Positions 7,121 to 14,818 of a stretch of 27,184 nucleotides of DNA are shown in pieces; positions within the stretch are counted from its first letter, which is position 1; the number at the start of each line of letters is the position of its first letter. Source of the DNA: UMGS1387 sp045541355 (GTDB lineage Bacteria; Bacillota; Clostridia; Oscillospirales; CAG-382). Position numbers and translations under genes: made by a program. The stretch lies in the NCBI GenBank assembly GCA_045541355.1, contig JAZQIW010000089.1, forward strand, positions 1-27,184, in the 5' to 3' direction. The notes under the pieces are model-generated. The model had not been told where the DNA came from, did not search any database, and saw only the letters and a list, made by a program, of their open reading frames with translations.

Positions 7121-7565
7121 TTTTGCCTATGTATTTCTTGAGAATTACCGTGGTTCCCTTGCCGACACTTGATTTAACACTCATTTTATCTGTAAAGCAC
7201 TGCATGATTGAAAAGCCCATACCGCTTCTCTCGTCGCTTTTTGACCCTGTGTACATAGGCTCAAGCGCCTTTTTCACATTCTCAATGCCGCAGCCCTTGT
7301 CCCTTATCTTTACTGTCAAAAGACCTTCTTGGTCGTATTTTGCATCAATATAAATCAACCCATTCCCTGAAGCATTTTTTTCGTATGCATGTACAATGCA
7401 GTTGGTTACCGCCTCCGAGACTGCCGTTTTTATGTCACATAATTCTTCAATTGTAGGGTCGAGACCGCATACAAAGGCTGCTATGGTCGACCGTGCAAAA
7501 CCCTCGTTGATGCTTTTTGCGTTCATGGAGATTTTAAAGCTGTTGATGATTTTTGGTTTTTTCAT
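7104..7565 (-). CDS. spoIIAB: Anti-sigma F factor / serine kinase SpoIIAB
   Basis: SpoIIAB (153 residues) binds and inhibits SigF and phosphorylates SpoIIAA. The ATG at 7565 is chosen: AAGGA lies about 8 bases upstream, and the ATG overlaps the spoIIAA stop as ATGA. A longer reading from upstream would add residues that the family lacks. It is a GHKL-type ATPase: N box EAVTNCIVHAY, G1 box IRDKGCGIENV, and the G2-like ERSGMGFSIMQ. The N-terminal FARSTIAAFVCGLDPTIEEL closely follows the family pattern. The stop overlaps the sigF start by a few bases. Control by ATP/ADP and by SpoIIE-driven dephosphorylation of SpoIIAA is established for the family and presumed here. Confidence 0.95.
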   Translation of the reverse strand: MKKPKIINSFKISMNAKSINEGFARSTIAAFVCGLDPTIEELCDIKTAVSEAVTNCIVHAYEKNASGNGLIYIDAKYDQEGLLTVKIRDKGCGIENVKKALEPMYTGSKSDERSGMGFSIMQCFTDKMSVKSSVGKGTTVILKKYIGKSVGNE

Positions 7566-7900
7566 TGTTTTTGTCCTTCCGTTGTCATTCTGCACTGGGT
7601 GCTTTTTATAATTTTGTCAACGCCCGCCATTTTTAAGATTTTCATGGTTCTCTCGCTTGCGTTGCATATAAATGTCTGACCTTTGTATTCGCACATTTTT
7701 CTGTACCTTCCGAGGATTAGTCCAAGCCCCGACGAATCCATGAACTCGATTCCCGCAAGGTCGAGTATGAGCGTGTCGGGGCGGTGTAAAAAAATCAGCC
7801 TGTCAATGTTGTCCCGCATTTCTCTTGCTGAATGGTGGTCGATTTCACCCTTCAGAAATACAATCATTTTACCGTCTTTGTTTTGAGAAGTCATTTCCAT
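7562..7900 (-). CDS. spoIIAA: Anti-sigma F factor antagonist SpoIIAA
   Basis: STAS-domain anti-anti-sigma factor (112 residues). In the dephosphorylated state it frees SigF by binding SpoIIAB. The ATG at 7900 follows AAGGA at 9 bases. The family phosphorylation motif FMDSSGLGLILGRY is present; the second Ser of DSSG (Ser57) is the expected phosphosite. GEIDHHSA near residue 20 is the conserved STAS strand. First gene of the spoIIA operon and overlapping spoIIAB by 4 bases. The stretch of 77 bases between gerAB and this gene contains a GAAT-type -10 like that of sigma-H promoters (read on the minus strand), but I see no good -35, so the promoter is not called. Confidence 0.95.
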   Translation of the reverse strand: MEMTSQNKDGKMIVFLKGEIDHHSAREMRDNIDRLIFLHRPDTLILDLAGIEFMDSSGLGLILGRYRKMCEYKGQTFICNASERTMKILKMAGVDKIIKSTQCRMTTEGQKQ

Positions 7901-7977
7901 TTGCTCGCGTCCTTTCTGTTATCTGAAAAAATAATACATTATTCATTATGAAAAAAACGTCGAAATAGAAACGATGT

Positions 7978-9030
7978 CTATTCTTTTTTTGTGTGCAAAA
8001 GATAAGATAGGGCAAATAGAAAAGAAAGCAGTATGACGGCAGGGTAAATTAAATACTGAAAGGCACCGTATTCGAGACGCTTGTCTGCAAAAGCTGCTGT
8101 TATAAAAGAAACGGGAATTGCAAGAAACAGTACACAGACAAAGGGGATAACTGCCTTGCGTTTTGGGAGAAATGTGCGCCTTAGAGTGCCTGCCGCAGAG
8201 TATAGATATGTGGAGGTTTTTATTATAAAGGCGACAATTCGTGCTGAAGACAATATTTCTGTAATGTCAATGCCGAACACGAGCTTTACGGTGGAATAAT
8301 AGGGGTCGGATAGTGAGGAGAGCAAGTCGCCGCCAAAGGTTAGAAGCATTACTATGCTTGTTGCACCGAAGAATATAAAAACCGTGAAAAATGATAGAAC
8401 AATGGAGCTTTTGTATATGCTGCCGCTGTCCTTGTAACTGAATTTTTTAAAGCAGAAATGGAATACACAAAGGTCGGAAAAAATGAAAAGACCGCAAAAC
8501 AGTCCGTTTAATATGGCATCGGAAATATTGCTGTTTGAAATTGAAATGGGTATAAATGATCGAGTTGTAAGGAATACCGAAAACAAACCGAAAAGAATTA
8601 CGGCAAAGGGAAAAGCTGTCAGAATACAAAAACGGTAAATGCCCTTTTCGGAGTTGTAGCAGAGATAAAAGCTTACGGCAATAAGTACCGCAGCAAGCAT
8701 CCCGTAGTAAAGGAGGCTTACCGGTTTGTCTGCAATAAATGCTACGGATTTGATTACCTCTGTCAGTAAAAGAAGCGCGCAGAATACCGAAAGTATTGAT
8801 GTGATAACAGATAAAATGCCGTAGATGTACCTGTTATTTATTTCTTCGCCGCGTTGTTTTTTAAAGATAAGCGTTGTAGCGTATGAAAGAAGGAAGCCTA
8901 TAATAAAAGCACATAAAAGCGAAAGGGGAAAGTTGTTGGATGAAAAAATGGGATTGAAGATTATTGTTCCCGATAACAGATAGGTTGTTGCTGCAATAAA
9001 ATGCTGAAAAGAAAAAGAAGTTTTTTTCAT
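7978..9030 (-). CDS. gerAB: GerAB-type spore germination permease subunit
   Basis: Germinant receptor B subunit (350 residues), an APC-superfamily-like membrane protein of the spore inner membrane that contributes to germinant binding. The start at 9030 (MKKTSFSF) has AGGTG just upstream; a GTG at 9039 overlapping the gerAC stop is an alternative. About ten hydrophobic helices are visible, for example FIAATTYLLSGTIIF, LLCAFIIGFLLSYATTLIF, LLYYGMLAAVLIAVSFYL and FAVILFGLFSVFLTT, ending in LLSFLFALSYLLHTKKE. Length is normal for the family. It is the last gene of a gerA operon with the order A-C-B, and is 77 bases upstream of spoIIAA on the same strand. Assignment rests on topology and operon more than on individual motifs. 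Confidence 0.82.
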   Translation of the reverse strand: MKKTSFSFQHFIAATTYLLSGTIIFNPIFSSNNFPLSLLCAFIIGFLLSYATTLIFKKQRGEEINNRYIYGILSVITSILSVFCALLLLTEVIKSVAFIADKPVSLLYYGMLAAVLIAVSFYLCYNSEKGIYRFCILTAFPFAVILFGLFSVFLTTRSFIPISISNSNISDAILNGLFCGLFIFSDLCVFHFCFKKFSYKDSGSIYKSSIVLSFFTVFIFFGATSIVMLLTFGGDLLSSLSDPYYSTVKLVFGIDITEILSSARIVAFIIKTSTYLYSAAGTLRRTFLPKRKAVIPFVCVLFLAIPVSFITAAFADKRLEYGAFQYLIYPAVILLSFLFALSYLLHTKKE

Positions 9031-9035
9031 TGTTA

Positions 9036-9656
9036 TCACCTGACCTTGGTGCTTTCTTGACTGAGTTTGAAATATGCGGGCTCGCGGGATGAAAGCTTTC
9101 CCTCGGAATCAATTGACAAGGAGGGCAGAGATGCACTGTGACCGCTTGTAAATTGAGTTAGAAACTTAATGATGTTTGTTTTTTGCTTATCGCTCAGCTT
9201 TTTTAGCTTTTTTAAATCCTCCTCGTTTTTGACAGCTTCTAAAAACTCAGAAACCCCGCGCTCCTTTGCACATATAATTTTGCTTTTTGACGGAAATACG
9301 TTGCTTTCGGAAAGCTCACGTGCCATGTGTTTCAAAAGAAGGGGAGAGGCGGATTCTGAGATGACGTAAAATTCGCTTGTGGCATAGTAACAGTCCTTGT
9401 ATTTTGAAGATAGCTTTTTTGTTGCCTGCTTGATGTTTTGACCCTTGACTGTTGCCACAAAGTAGTCCGCACCTTTTTCCTCCTGCTTTCCGTCGCCGCT
9501 TTGCTTTTCAATAAGGGCGTGGATGCTTATGTCATTTTGTTCGCCCTCAAAGCCGACGGCGTGTATAAAATAAACATCTTCGTTGTGGTTGCGTGAACAG
9601 GAAACAAGAAACAAACAAATTAAGAGCATAAATTGCATCGCGGCACACTTTTTCAA
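9036..9656 (-). CDS. gerAC: Short GerAC-type germination lipoprotein
   Basis: C subunit of a germinant receptor, but only 206 residues; family members are usually about 370-400. The start is a TTG at 9656, 8 bases after a perfect AGGAGG, and 2 bases beyond the gerAA stop. The hydrophobic leader ends in the lipobox LVSC with Cys20 as the predicted lipidated residue. The part present corresponds to the N-terminal GerAC region, with VYFIHAVGFE near the start and the long helical stretch HMARELSESNVFPSKSKIIC. The large C-terminal domain is missing; the protein ends cleanly and overlaps or abuts gerAB, so this looks like a genuine short form rather than a frameshift. It could be inactive or a reduced subunit. 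Confidence 0.72.
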   Translation of the reverse strand: MKKCAAMQFMLLICLFLVSCSRNHNEDVYFIHAVGFEGEQNDISIHALIEKQSGDGKQEEKGADYFVATVKGQNIKQATKKLSSKYKDCYYATSEFYVISESASPLLLKHMARELSESNVFPSKSKIICAKERGVSEFLEAVKNEEDLKKLKKLSDKQKTNIIKFLTQFTSGHSASLPSLSIDSEGKLSSREPAYFKLSQESTKVR

Positions 9657-9658
9657 AT

Positions 9659-11107
9659 TCAGTCCTCCTTGTTTTTGCTGTACAGAGAGCTTTCGGCGTT
9701 GCTTAGAGCTTTTTTCGGAATGGTGATAAGACCGTCACTAAGGGCGTTTTTCTTGATGGGCGAAAAGGGCATGAGATATGGTATGCCAAAGGATTCCTTT
9801 CGAGATATGCAGACAAGCAGAAAGCAAAAGGATAGTATTATTCCGGGAAACCCGAAAATCTTGGCAAGAATGATGTTGATAAATCTGATAAGAACAATGC
9901 TGTTCATAAAGCTTGGAATGATAAAGGTGCATACCGCCGTAAGAGAGGCTACCATTATTACGGGAGCACTTGCAAGACCTGCACTGATAGCTGCGTCCCC
10001 AAGTATTAATCCTGCAACAATTCCCACGGCATCTCCCACTGCCCTCGGCATACGAATACCAACCTCTCGGATAAGCTCAAATATAAGCAGTATTGTCATA
10101 AGCTCTCCGAATACGCCAAAGGGGACATCCTGCCTGAGTTCAATGACTGTCTTGTAAAGCTTGTAAGGCACAACGGATGTGTGGTGTTCAATTGAGGATA
10201 GATAGAAAGAGGGGAGGTAGAGAGAAATAATAACGCTTAAAAAACGCAAAAAGCGCATAAATGTGGCATAGTAGGGTGTTTTCAGATAGTCCTCTGCCGA
10301 TTGAAGCGACTCAATGAAAAGAAAAGGGACAGTGAGGACAATCGGGCTTCCGTCACAAATTATTGCAATTCTGCCCTCAAGCAGTTTTGCGGCAACAACA
10401 TCCGGCTTTTCCGATGAACCGACATTGGTAAATAAAGAAGGAGATTTTTTTTGTAAATAATGTTCAACGTACCCCGAATCTATAACACCGGGCATATTTA
10501 TGCCTTCGATGCACTTTTTTACACGTTTTAACGTATCCTTTTTCGCAATACCGTCAATGTATGCAATGTAAACGGTGGTGTCCGTGTATTTTCCGAGGGT
10601 AAGCCTTAAAGATTTGAAGTCGGTTGTCTTGAGACGTTTTCTTAAAAGTGCAAGATTGTCCTCTGAGTTTTCGATAAATCCTTCCCTCGGGCCTTTAACA
10701 ACCACCTCGCTGTCAGGCTCAGATACACTTCGCGAGTTTGAGCGCTTAACCATAGCGGCAAAAACACCAAAGCCGTCATCAAATTCAATAAGTATAAGAG
10801 CAAACCCGGATAACAGCTTTGTTATGGCTCCGGAAAGGTCATCAATAGTCGCCAGCTCGCTGCAAGAAATCAGACCAAAAACCTCCTGACTGCTTTGGGG
10901 AGGCAAATCGTTTTTCAAAAGAGGAAGTATTACACTTTCGGAAATATAGTCCCTGTCTGTGTAGCTTCCAATGTTTATAATATATCCGATTTTGCCCTGT
11001 GAAAAAGAAATCTTGCGACTGTTAAAATCGGCACAATCTGTGAAAGCGTCGGACAGTTGTTTTTGAAAATCCGTAATTGTTTTGTTAATCAGAAAAATCA
11101 CCACCAA
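9659..11107 (-). CDS. gerAA: GerAA-type spore germination receptor subunit
   Basis: Germinant receptor A subunit (482 residues as drawn). Landmarks in order: SEVVVKGPREGFIENSEDN, the conserved family block; GRIAIICDGSPIVLTVPFLF; then a C-terminal membrane part with PFGVFGELMTILLIFELIRE, VGDAVGIVAGLILGDAAISA and SPIVMVASL-like helices. This matches the GerA/SpoVAF family layout of a hydrophilic N-terminal half followed by 5-6 helices. The start is uncertain: no ATG exists. TTG at 11107, GTG at 11104 or 11101, and CTG at 11092 are possible, and GGTGGTGA just before the CTG resembles a ribosome binding site. It begins the operon gerAA-gerAC-gerAB, presumably expressed late in the forespore. Confidence 0.93.
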   Translation of the reverse strand: MVVIFLINKTITDFQKQLSDAFTDCADFNSRKISFSQGKIGYIINIGSYTDRDYISESVILPLLKNDLPPQSSQEVFGLISCSELATIDDLSGAITKLLSGFALILIEFDDGFGVFAAMVKRSNSRSVSEPDSEVVVKGPREGFIENSEDNLALLRKRLKTTDFKSLRLTLGKYTDTTVYIAYIDGIAKKDTLKRVKKCIEGINMPGVIDSGYVEHYLQKKSPSLFTNVGSSEKPDVVAAKLLEGRIAIICDGSPIVLTVPFLFIESLQSAEDYLKTPYYATFMRFLRFLSVIISLYLPSFYLSSIEHHTSVVPYKLYKTVIELRQDVPFGVFGELMTILLIFELIREVGIRMPRAVGDAVGIVAGLILGDAAISAGLASAPVIMVASLTAVCTFIIPSFMNSIVLIRFINIILAKIFGFPGIILSFCFLLVCISRKESFGIPYLMPFSPIKKNALSDGLITIPKKALSNAESSLYSKNKED

Positions 11108-11139
11108 AGTTATAGTTTCCCAAAATAAAAAAATAATGC

Positions 11140-11159
11140 CTGTAAAAGCACTTTTACAG
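11140..11159. promoter_or_regulatory. 20-bp palindrome between gerA operon and tRNA-Ser
   Basis: CTGTAAAAG (11140-11148), two bases, CTTTTACAG (11151-11159) is a perfect 9+9 inverted repeat. It lies about 32 bases upstream of the gerAA reading frame on one side and 24 bases upstream of the tRNA -35 on the other. It may be an operator, or an attenuator-type hairpin for the minus strand, where it is followed by GCATT and a T-run. Confidence 0.5.
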
Positions 11160-11182
11160 ACAAAATGTTAACAATTATTGTG

Positions 11183-11211
11183 TTGACATAAGGATATAAT
11201 TTTGATACAAT
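11183..11211 (+). promoter_or_regulatory. Promoter of tRNA-Ser
   Basis: TTGACA (11183-11188), 17-base spacer, TACAAT (11206-11211). This near-consensus sigma-A promoter ends 33 bases before the mature tRNA 5' end. Confidence 0.85.
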
Positions 11212-11244
11212 ACAATGCGTTGGCAGATGTTGCCGATAATATAT

Positions 11245-11333
11245 GCAGAGGTATCGAAGTGGTCATAACGGGGCTGACTCGAAATCAGTTTGTGAGCAAT
11301 CACACGAGGGTTCGAATCCCTCCCTCTGCGCCA
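11245..11333 (+). tRNA. tRNA-Ser (anticodon CGA)
   Basis: Class II cloverleaf of 89 nt with encoded CCA. Acceptor stem GCAGAGG pairs with CCTCTGC (11323-11329), discriminator G at 11330, CCA at 11331-11333. The anticodon loop CTCGAAA is closed by GCTGA/TCAGT, giving anticodon CGA at 11280-11282, which reads UCG. A long variable arm with GTGA/TCAC and the T arm GGGTTCGAATCCC complete it. Own promoter and terminator; intact although next to a mobile element. Confidence 0.96.
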
Positions 11334-11338
11334 AATGT

Positions 11339-11386
11339 AAACACTAATATTATACAACCCCTGTTGTACGATATTAGTGTTTTTTT
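11339..11386 (+). terminator. Terminator of tRNA-Ser
   Basis: AAACACTAATAT pairs with ATATTAGTGTTT, with inner TACAAC/GTTGTA pairing, followed by a T-run. The long stem begins 5 bases after the tRNA CCA. Confidence 0.9.
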
Positions 11387-11461
11387 CTTTATATTTCCGT
11401 GACTTTCGGAGGCAGATTAATAGGACAGTTTGTAGAGTTTGTTTCATAAAATGAAAAAACT

Positions 11462-12688
11462 TGATTTAAAATTTTTAATTTGAATACCAATTGTACTATT
11501 ATTGTTCTTTTGATTTCCTTGATTTGTCATAGTATTCAGCCTCAGCCTTATCAGGTGTACGATAACGAAGGATAGTATGCGGTCTTCGACTATTGTAGAA
11601 TTCCATATATTCCGAGATTGAAACTCTGAAATGTCTTTCAGACGTATACTTTGTTCGGTACAATTCTTCTCGTTTCAAGTTGCCGAAGAAAGATTCACAT
11701 ACCGAGTTATCATATGGCATTGCCTTTCTTGAAAATGAATGCTGTATTCCCAAAGAAGCTATATATATCCTAAACGCATCTGATGTGTAATTTGAGCCTC
11801 TGTCACTATGAAATATAAGAGTGTTCTTTTCGGGTTTTCTGGCATTGTACGCATTTGCCAAAGTCGTTTTTGTAAGCCATGTTGAGTTTCGTTTTGATAT
11901 GGTGAACGAAATGACTTTTCTTGCATATAGATCAAGAATTACACATATGTAAAACAGTTTGTTATTACACCTGAAATATGTAACATCGCTTACCCATACC
12001 TCATTGGGCGATTTGGGGTTAAATTGCTGATTGAGAATGTTTGCATGCCTTTCTTGAGTTTGAAGATATATTGTTTTAGCACCTGATTTTATACTGAACC
12101 ATCCATTTTCATGCATTATTTTTGCAACCGTTCTTTCTGTTGTTTTGTAGCCTCTGTCGTTCATGACAGCAGTTATTTTTCCGGCACCGTAAGTTTGCTT
12201 GCTGGAATTGAATATTTCCTCTATTACAGGTGTTAACAACCGTTTTCTTTGTGCAGCAATTGAGTTTTCATTTTTGCTGCGGAGTATGTGATTGTAGTAA
12301 CTTCCAGTTGGCACATCCAAAGCAGCACACAGTGTTTTTATGCTGTATGTTGAACTCAACTCTTTTATGACCTCGTATTTTCGATGCAGTGGAGCATCAA
12401 CTGGGCAACCGCAGGTTTTAAGGATTTTGATGGTATTTTCCAGTTTCTCACAGTGTGCTTTTAGTTTGTTATAGTTTCCGAGATTAAGAAGCTTGGTCTT
12501 ACCTTTTGTAGCATTGTGTTCGTTTATCCAAATATAAAGTGTGCTTCTTGAAATTCCTGAAGTTTTGTGAATTGAAGTGATAGTTTCACCTTCAGCGTAT
12601 CGCATTATTATTTTGTTTTTAAGTTCAACGGTATATGTTTTTCTCATTTAATTATCCTCCTATAATTACAATGAGAATAATTCTATCA
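11462..12688. mobile_element. IS3-family insertion sequence (ends approximate)
   Basis: The transposase gene defines the element. Ends are a weak guess: TG at 11462 and CA at 12687-12688 start AT-rich sequences that match partly when one is reverse-complemented (about 14 of 24 bases), and no clear target duplication is seen. True ends could lie up to about 100 bases further out. The predicted transposase promoter crosses the right guess, which argues for a slightly longer element. Confidence 0.35.
11499..12647 (-). CDS. IS3-family transposase, single continuous ORF
   Basis: DDE transposase (382 residues) with strong SD AGGAGG 8 bases before its ATG. The N-terminus has a helix-turn-helix (about residues 20-44, ITSIHKTSGISRSTLYIWIN), then a leucine-spaced coiled stretch (about 54-78), then HTH_21-like and integrase core domains. 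Catalytic acids fit the D,D(35)E pattern: Asp221 (WVSDVTYF), Asp282 (HSDRGSNYTS) and Glu318 (CESFFGNLKRE), with exactly 35 residues between the last two. Most IS3-family elements split this product into orfA and orfB joined by a -1 frameshift; here both are fused in one frame. The gene is intact, so the element may be active. Terminal inverted repeats could not be resolved with confidence. Confidence 0.93.
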   Translation of the reverse strand: MRKTYTVELKNKIIMRYAEGETITSIHKTSGISRSTLYIWINEHNATKGKTKLLNLGNYNKLKAHCEKLENTIKILKTCGCPVDAPLHRKYEVIKELSSTYSIKTLCAALDVPTGSYYNHILRSKNENSIAAQRKRLLTPVIEEIFNSSKQTYGAGKITAVMNDRGYKTTERTVAKIMHENGWFSIKSGAKTIYLQTQERHANILNQQFNPKSPNEVWVSDVTYFRCNNKLFYICVILDLYARKVISFTISKRNSTWLTKTTLANAYNARKPEKNTLIFHSDRGSNYTSDAFRIYIASLGIQHSFSRKAMPYDNSVCESFFGNLKREELYRTKYTSERHFRVSISEYMEFYNSRRPHTILRYRTPDKAEAEYYDKSRKSKEQ

Positions 12689-12708
12689 TTTATAGCAAAT
12701 TGTTTCAA
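12680..12708 (-). promoter_or_regulatory. Promoter of the IS3 transposase
   Basis: Minus strand: TTGAAA (12708-12703), 17-base spacer, TAGAAT (12685-12680), about 33 bases before the transposase ATG. Confidence 0.6.
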
Positions 12709-12784
12709 GAGATTACAAAATAAGAACTTTATATTTGAACTATGTATGTTTTGTTGAGGGGATTTGCTTGAAAACTTAATACCC

Positions 12785-12813
12785 TTGAAAACAATGTAAA
12801 ATTATGATATAAT
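12785..12813 (+). promoter_or_regulatory. Promoter of the Gabija-like operon
   Basis: TTGAAA (12785-12790), 17-base spacer, TATAAT (12808-12813) with a TGA extension directly before it. This strong, apparently constitutive sigma-A promoter leaves a leader of about 55-75 nt. The leader contains a TTGTTA/TAACAA inverted repeat (12836-12841 with 12865-12870). Confidence 0.8.
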
Positions 12814-12875
12814 TATAAATAACACTATATTGGGTTGTTAAACTTGTTTGTGTAAATTTTACCTAACAATCATTT

Positions 12876-14804
12876 ATGAAATGGGGCTTTAAGTTGTTTG
12901 TTTCTTCGGTTAAACTTTATAATTTTAGACAGTTCAAATCAGAGGAGGAAAAGCCTGGATTAGATATTACACTTCACAAGGGACTTAATGCTTTGATAGG
13001 CGAAAACGATTCTGGAAAAACCGCAATAATAGATGCTATTAAATTGGTTTTGCTAACACAAAGTAACGAGTATGTTCGTCCTGAAGAAGAGGATTTTTAT
13101 ACGGGTTCTAACGGTGTTTCTGTAAATGAGTTTTTGATTGAATGTAAACTAGAAGATTTTACTCAAAATGAAGCTAAAAACTTTATCGAATATCTTTCTT
13201 TTGAAAAAGCTGGTGATGCTATAGTATATTTCATAAATTTATATTTTCGTGCATGGAAAGAAAAAAACAGAATTTATACTGAGCTTCGTGTCGGTAATAT
13301 TGAAGATGGTGTTGTATTGGATGCAAGAGCAAGAGATTTGTTGCGTGCCGTATACTTAAAGCCACTTAGAGATGCAGAGCGCGAAATGAGCGCAGGTCGT
13401 AATTCAAGAATTTCACAGATTTTATTGGGACATCCTATTTTTCAAAATCAAGACTCGCACAAACTCAGGGAAATAGTTAATGATGCAAACATCTCTATAG
13501 ATAAGTATTTTTCTGATGAAGAGGGAAAAGATATTCTTCTCACAATAAGGAGAACATTAAAGGATTTTAATGTTGAAGATTCTTCAACAACAGCTTCATT
13601 AACAACAGCAAATATTCAGTTAAAAACAATATTAGAGACATTGTCTTTAAATGTTTCCGATATCCATCCTGGTTTGGGTGAATTGAATTTGTTGTTTATG
13701 GCGGCAGAACTCTTATTGTTAAAACATGATAATTATGGTGGATTGAAATTAGCACTAATTGAGGAACTAGAAGCACATCTTCACCCGCAAGCACAACTTC
13801 GATTGATTAACTTTCTTCAAAACGAGTACAATGAATCAGGGGCACAAATAATAATATCTACCCATAGTCCTATATTGGCTTCAAAAATCAATATAAAAAA
13901 TATCATTTTATTAAAAAACGGGAAGGGCTATGATTTGACATACACAAAAACAGGATTAGAACGTGGCGATTATTTGTTTTTACAAAGGTTTCTTGATGCC
14001 ACAAAATCAAATTTGTTTTTTGCCAAGGGTATTATTATGGTTGAAGGTGATGCCGAAAATATATTAATCCCTGTTATTGCTGAAATATTAGGATATCCTC
14101 TAGAAAAATATGGCGTTTCAATTGTTAACGTTGGCAGTACTGCTTTCTTAAGGTATTCAAAAATTATGTTACGTTCAGATGGTACAACTATTCCGATACC
14201 AGTATCTATAATAACAGATTGTGATATAAAACCCTATGATGAAATTGATGGCCAAAGAGTTTTTACTGATAAAACACAAAAATATGCTGATGCTATCGCA
14301 AATAAGAACAACGCATATAACATGGGGTCAGTAAAATGTTTTGTTTCTCCAAAATGGACATTGGAATTCTGTTTGGCTCAAAGCTGTTTGGCAGACGAAT
14401 TTCATAGAGCAATATACTATGCTAAAAAAATAAAGAATAGCGATAAATACTCTTTGAACAATAAAAAGATTCAAGAGGCTGATGAGGCTGCACAAAACGA
14501 TTTTTCTAAATGGGCGAGTTTGTCTAATGATGAGAGAGCATCAAATGTATTTCAAATAATGTTTGATAATAACGAAAAAACTGCTTTGAAGGCCATTACG
14601 GCGCAATGCTTGGCTTCTATGTTGCGTTGGTATTGTCTTGAGAGTCCTCCGGAAAGCGAAAAAGAAAAAATGTTCGACGTAGATTTGTTCCAATTTAAGA
14701 CATCTGACGAAAAGATTAGTACGCTGAAAGAAAAAATTGAAGCGGATGAAAGTATAAGGTATATTGTTTCTGCCATAAAACATGCTGTTGGTGTGGAATC
14801 TTAA
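12876..14804 (+). CDS. GajA-like OLD-family ATPase/Toprim endonuclease
   Basis: Overcoming-lysogenization-defect (OLD) nuclease, 642 residues. In Gabija systems GajA is a DNA-nicking endonuclease that forms a complex with the helicase GajB and cuts phage DNA when nucleotide levels fall. Domain order: ABC-type ATPase with Walker A GENDSGKT (42-49), a diverged signature GLGELNLLF (266-274), Walker B LALIEELEAHLHP with Glu296/Glu297, and the switch STHSPI at 328-333. A C-terminal Toprim follows, with MVEGDAE (Glu390) and the DxD in IITDCDIKP (Asp448, Asp450). Adjacency to a UvrD-like helicase makes it a class 2 OLD protein. The start is uncertain: ATG 12876 lacks an SD, whereas TTG 12894 has GGGG upstream. 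It is longer than the 578-residue B. cereus GajA. AT-rich codons differ from those of the flanking genes. Confidence 0.88.
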   Translation: MKWGFKLFVSSVKLYNFRQFKSEEEKPGLDITLHKGLNALIGENDSGKTAIIDAIKLVLLTQSNEYVRPEEEDFYTGSNGVSVNEFLIECKLEDFTQNEAKNFIEYLSFEKAGDAIVYFINLYFRAWKEKNRIYTELRVGNIEDGVVLDARARDLLRAVYLKPLRDAEREMSAGRNSRISQILLGHPIFQNQDSHKLREIVNDANISIDKYFSDEEGKDILLTIRRTLKDFNVEDSSTTASLTTANIQLKTILETLSLNVSDIHPGLGELNLLFMAAELLLLKHDNYGGLKLALIEELEAHLHPQAQLRLINFLQNEYNESGAQIIISTHSPILASKINIKNIILLKNGKGYDLTYTKTGLERGDYLFLQRFLDATKSNLFFAKGIIMVEGDAENILIPVIAEILGYPLEKYGVSIVNVGSTAFLRYSKIMLRSDGTTIPIPVSIITDCDIKPYDEIDGQRVFTDKTQKYADAIANKNNAYNMGSVKCFVSPKWTLEFCLAQSCLADEFHRAIYYAKKIKNSDKYSLNNKKIQEADEAAQNDFSKWASLSNDERASNVFQIMFDNNEKTALKAITAQCLASMLRWYCLESPPESEKEKMFDVDLFQFKTSDEKISTLKEKIEADESIRYIVSAIKHAVGVES

Positions 14805-14818
14805 TAAGGGGAATATAT

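Noticed and set aside
7901..7977. Sigma-H promoter upstream of spoIIAA
   Set aside because: A GAAT-type -10 exists but no AGGA-type -35 at the right distance; too weak to call from sequence.
9633..10157. Plus-strand frame of 174 codons
   Set aside because: Antisense shadow of gerAA, whose motifs are clear.
11111..11139. Forespore sigma-like promoter for gerA (GCATT, 17 bases, AACTATA on the minus strand)
   Set aside because: The -10 would lie only 3 bases before the first possible start codon, so the start site would fall inside the coding region; the -10 match is also poor.
11175..11447. Minus-strand frame of 90 codons containing RRGRDSNPR
   Set aside because: It is antisense to the tRNA-Ser and its terminator; the GRDSNPR string is a well-known false translation of tRNA T-arm sequence.
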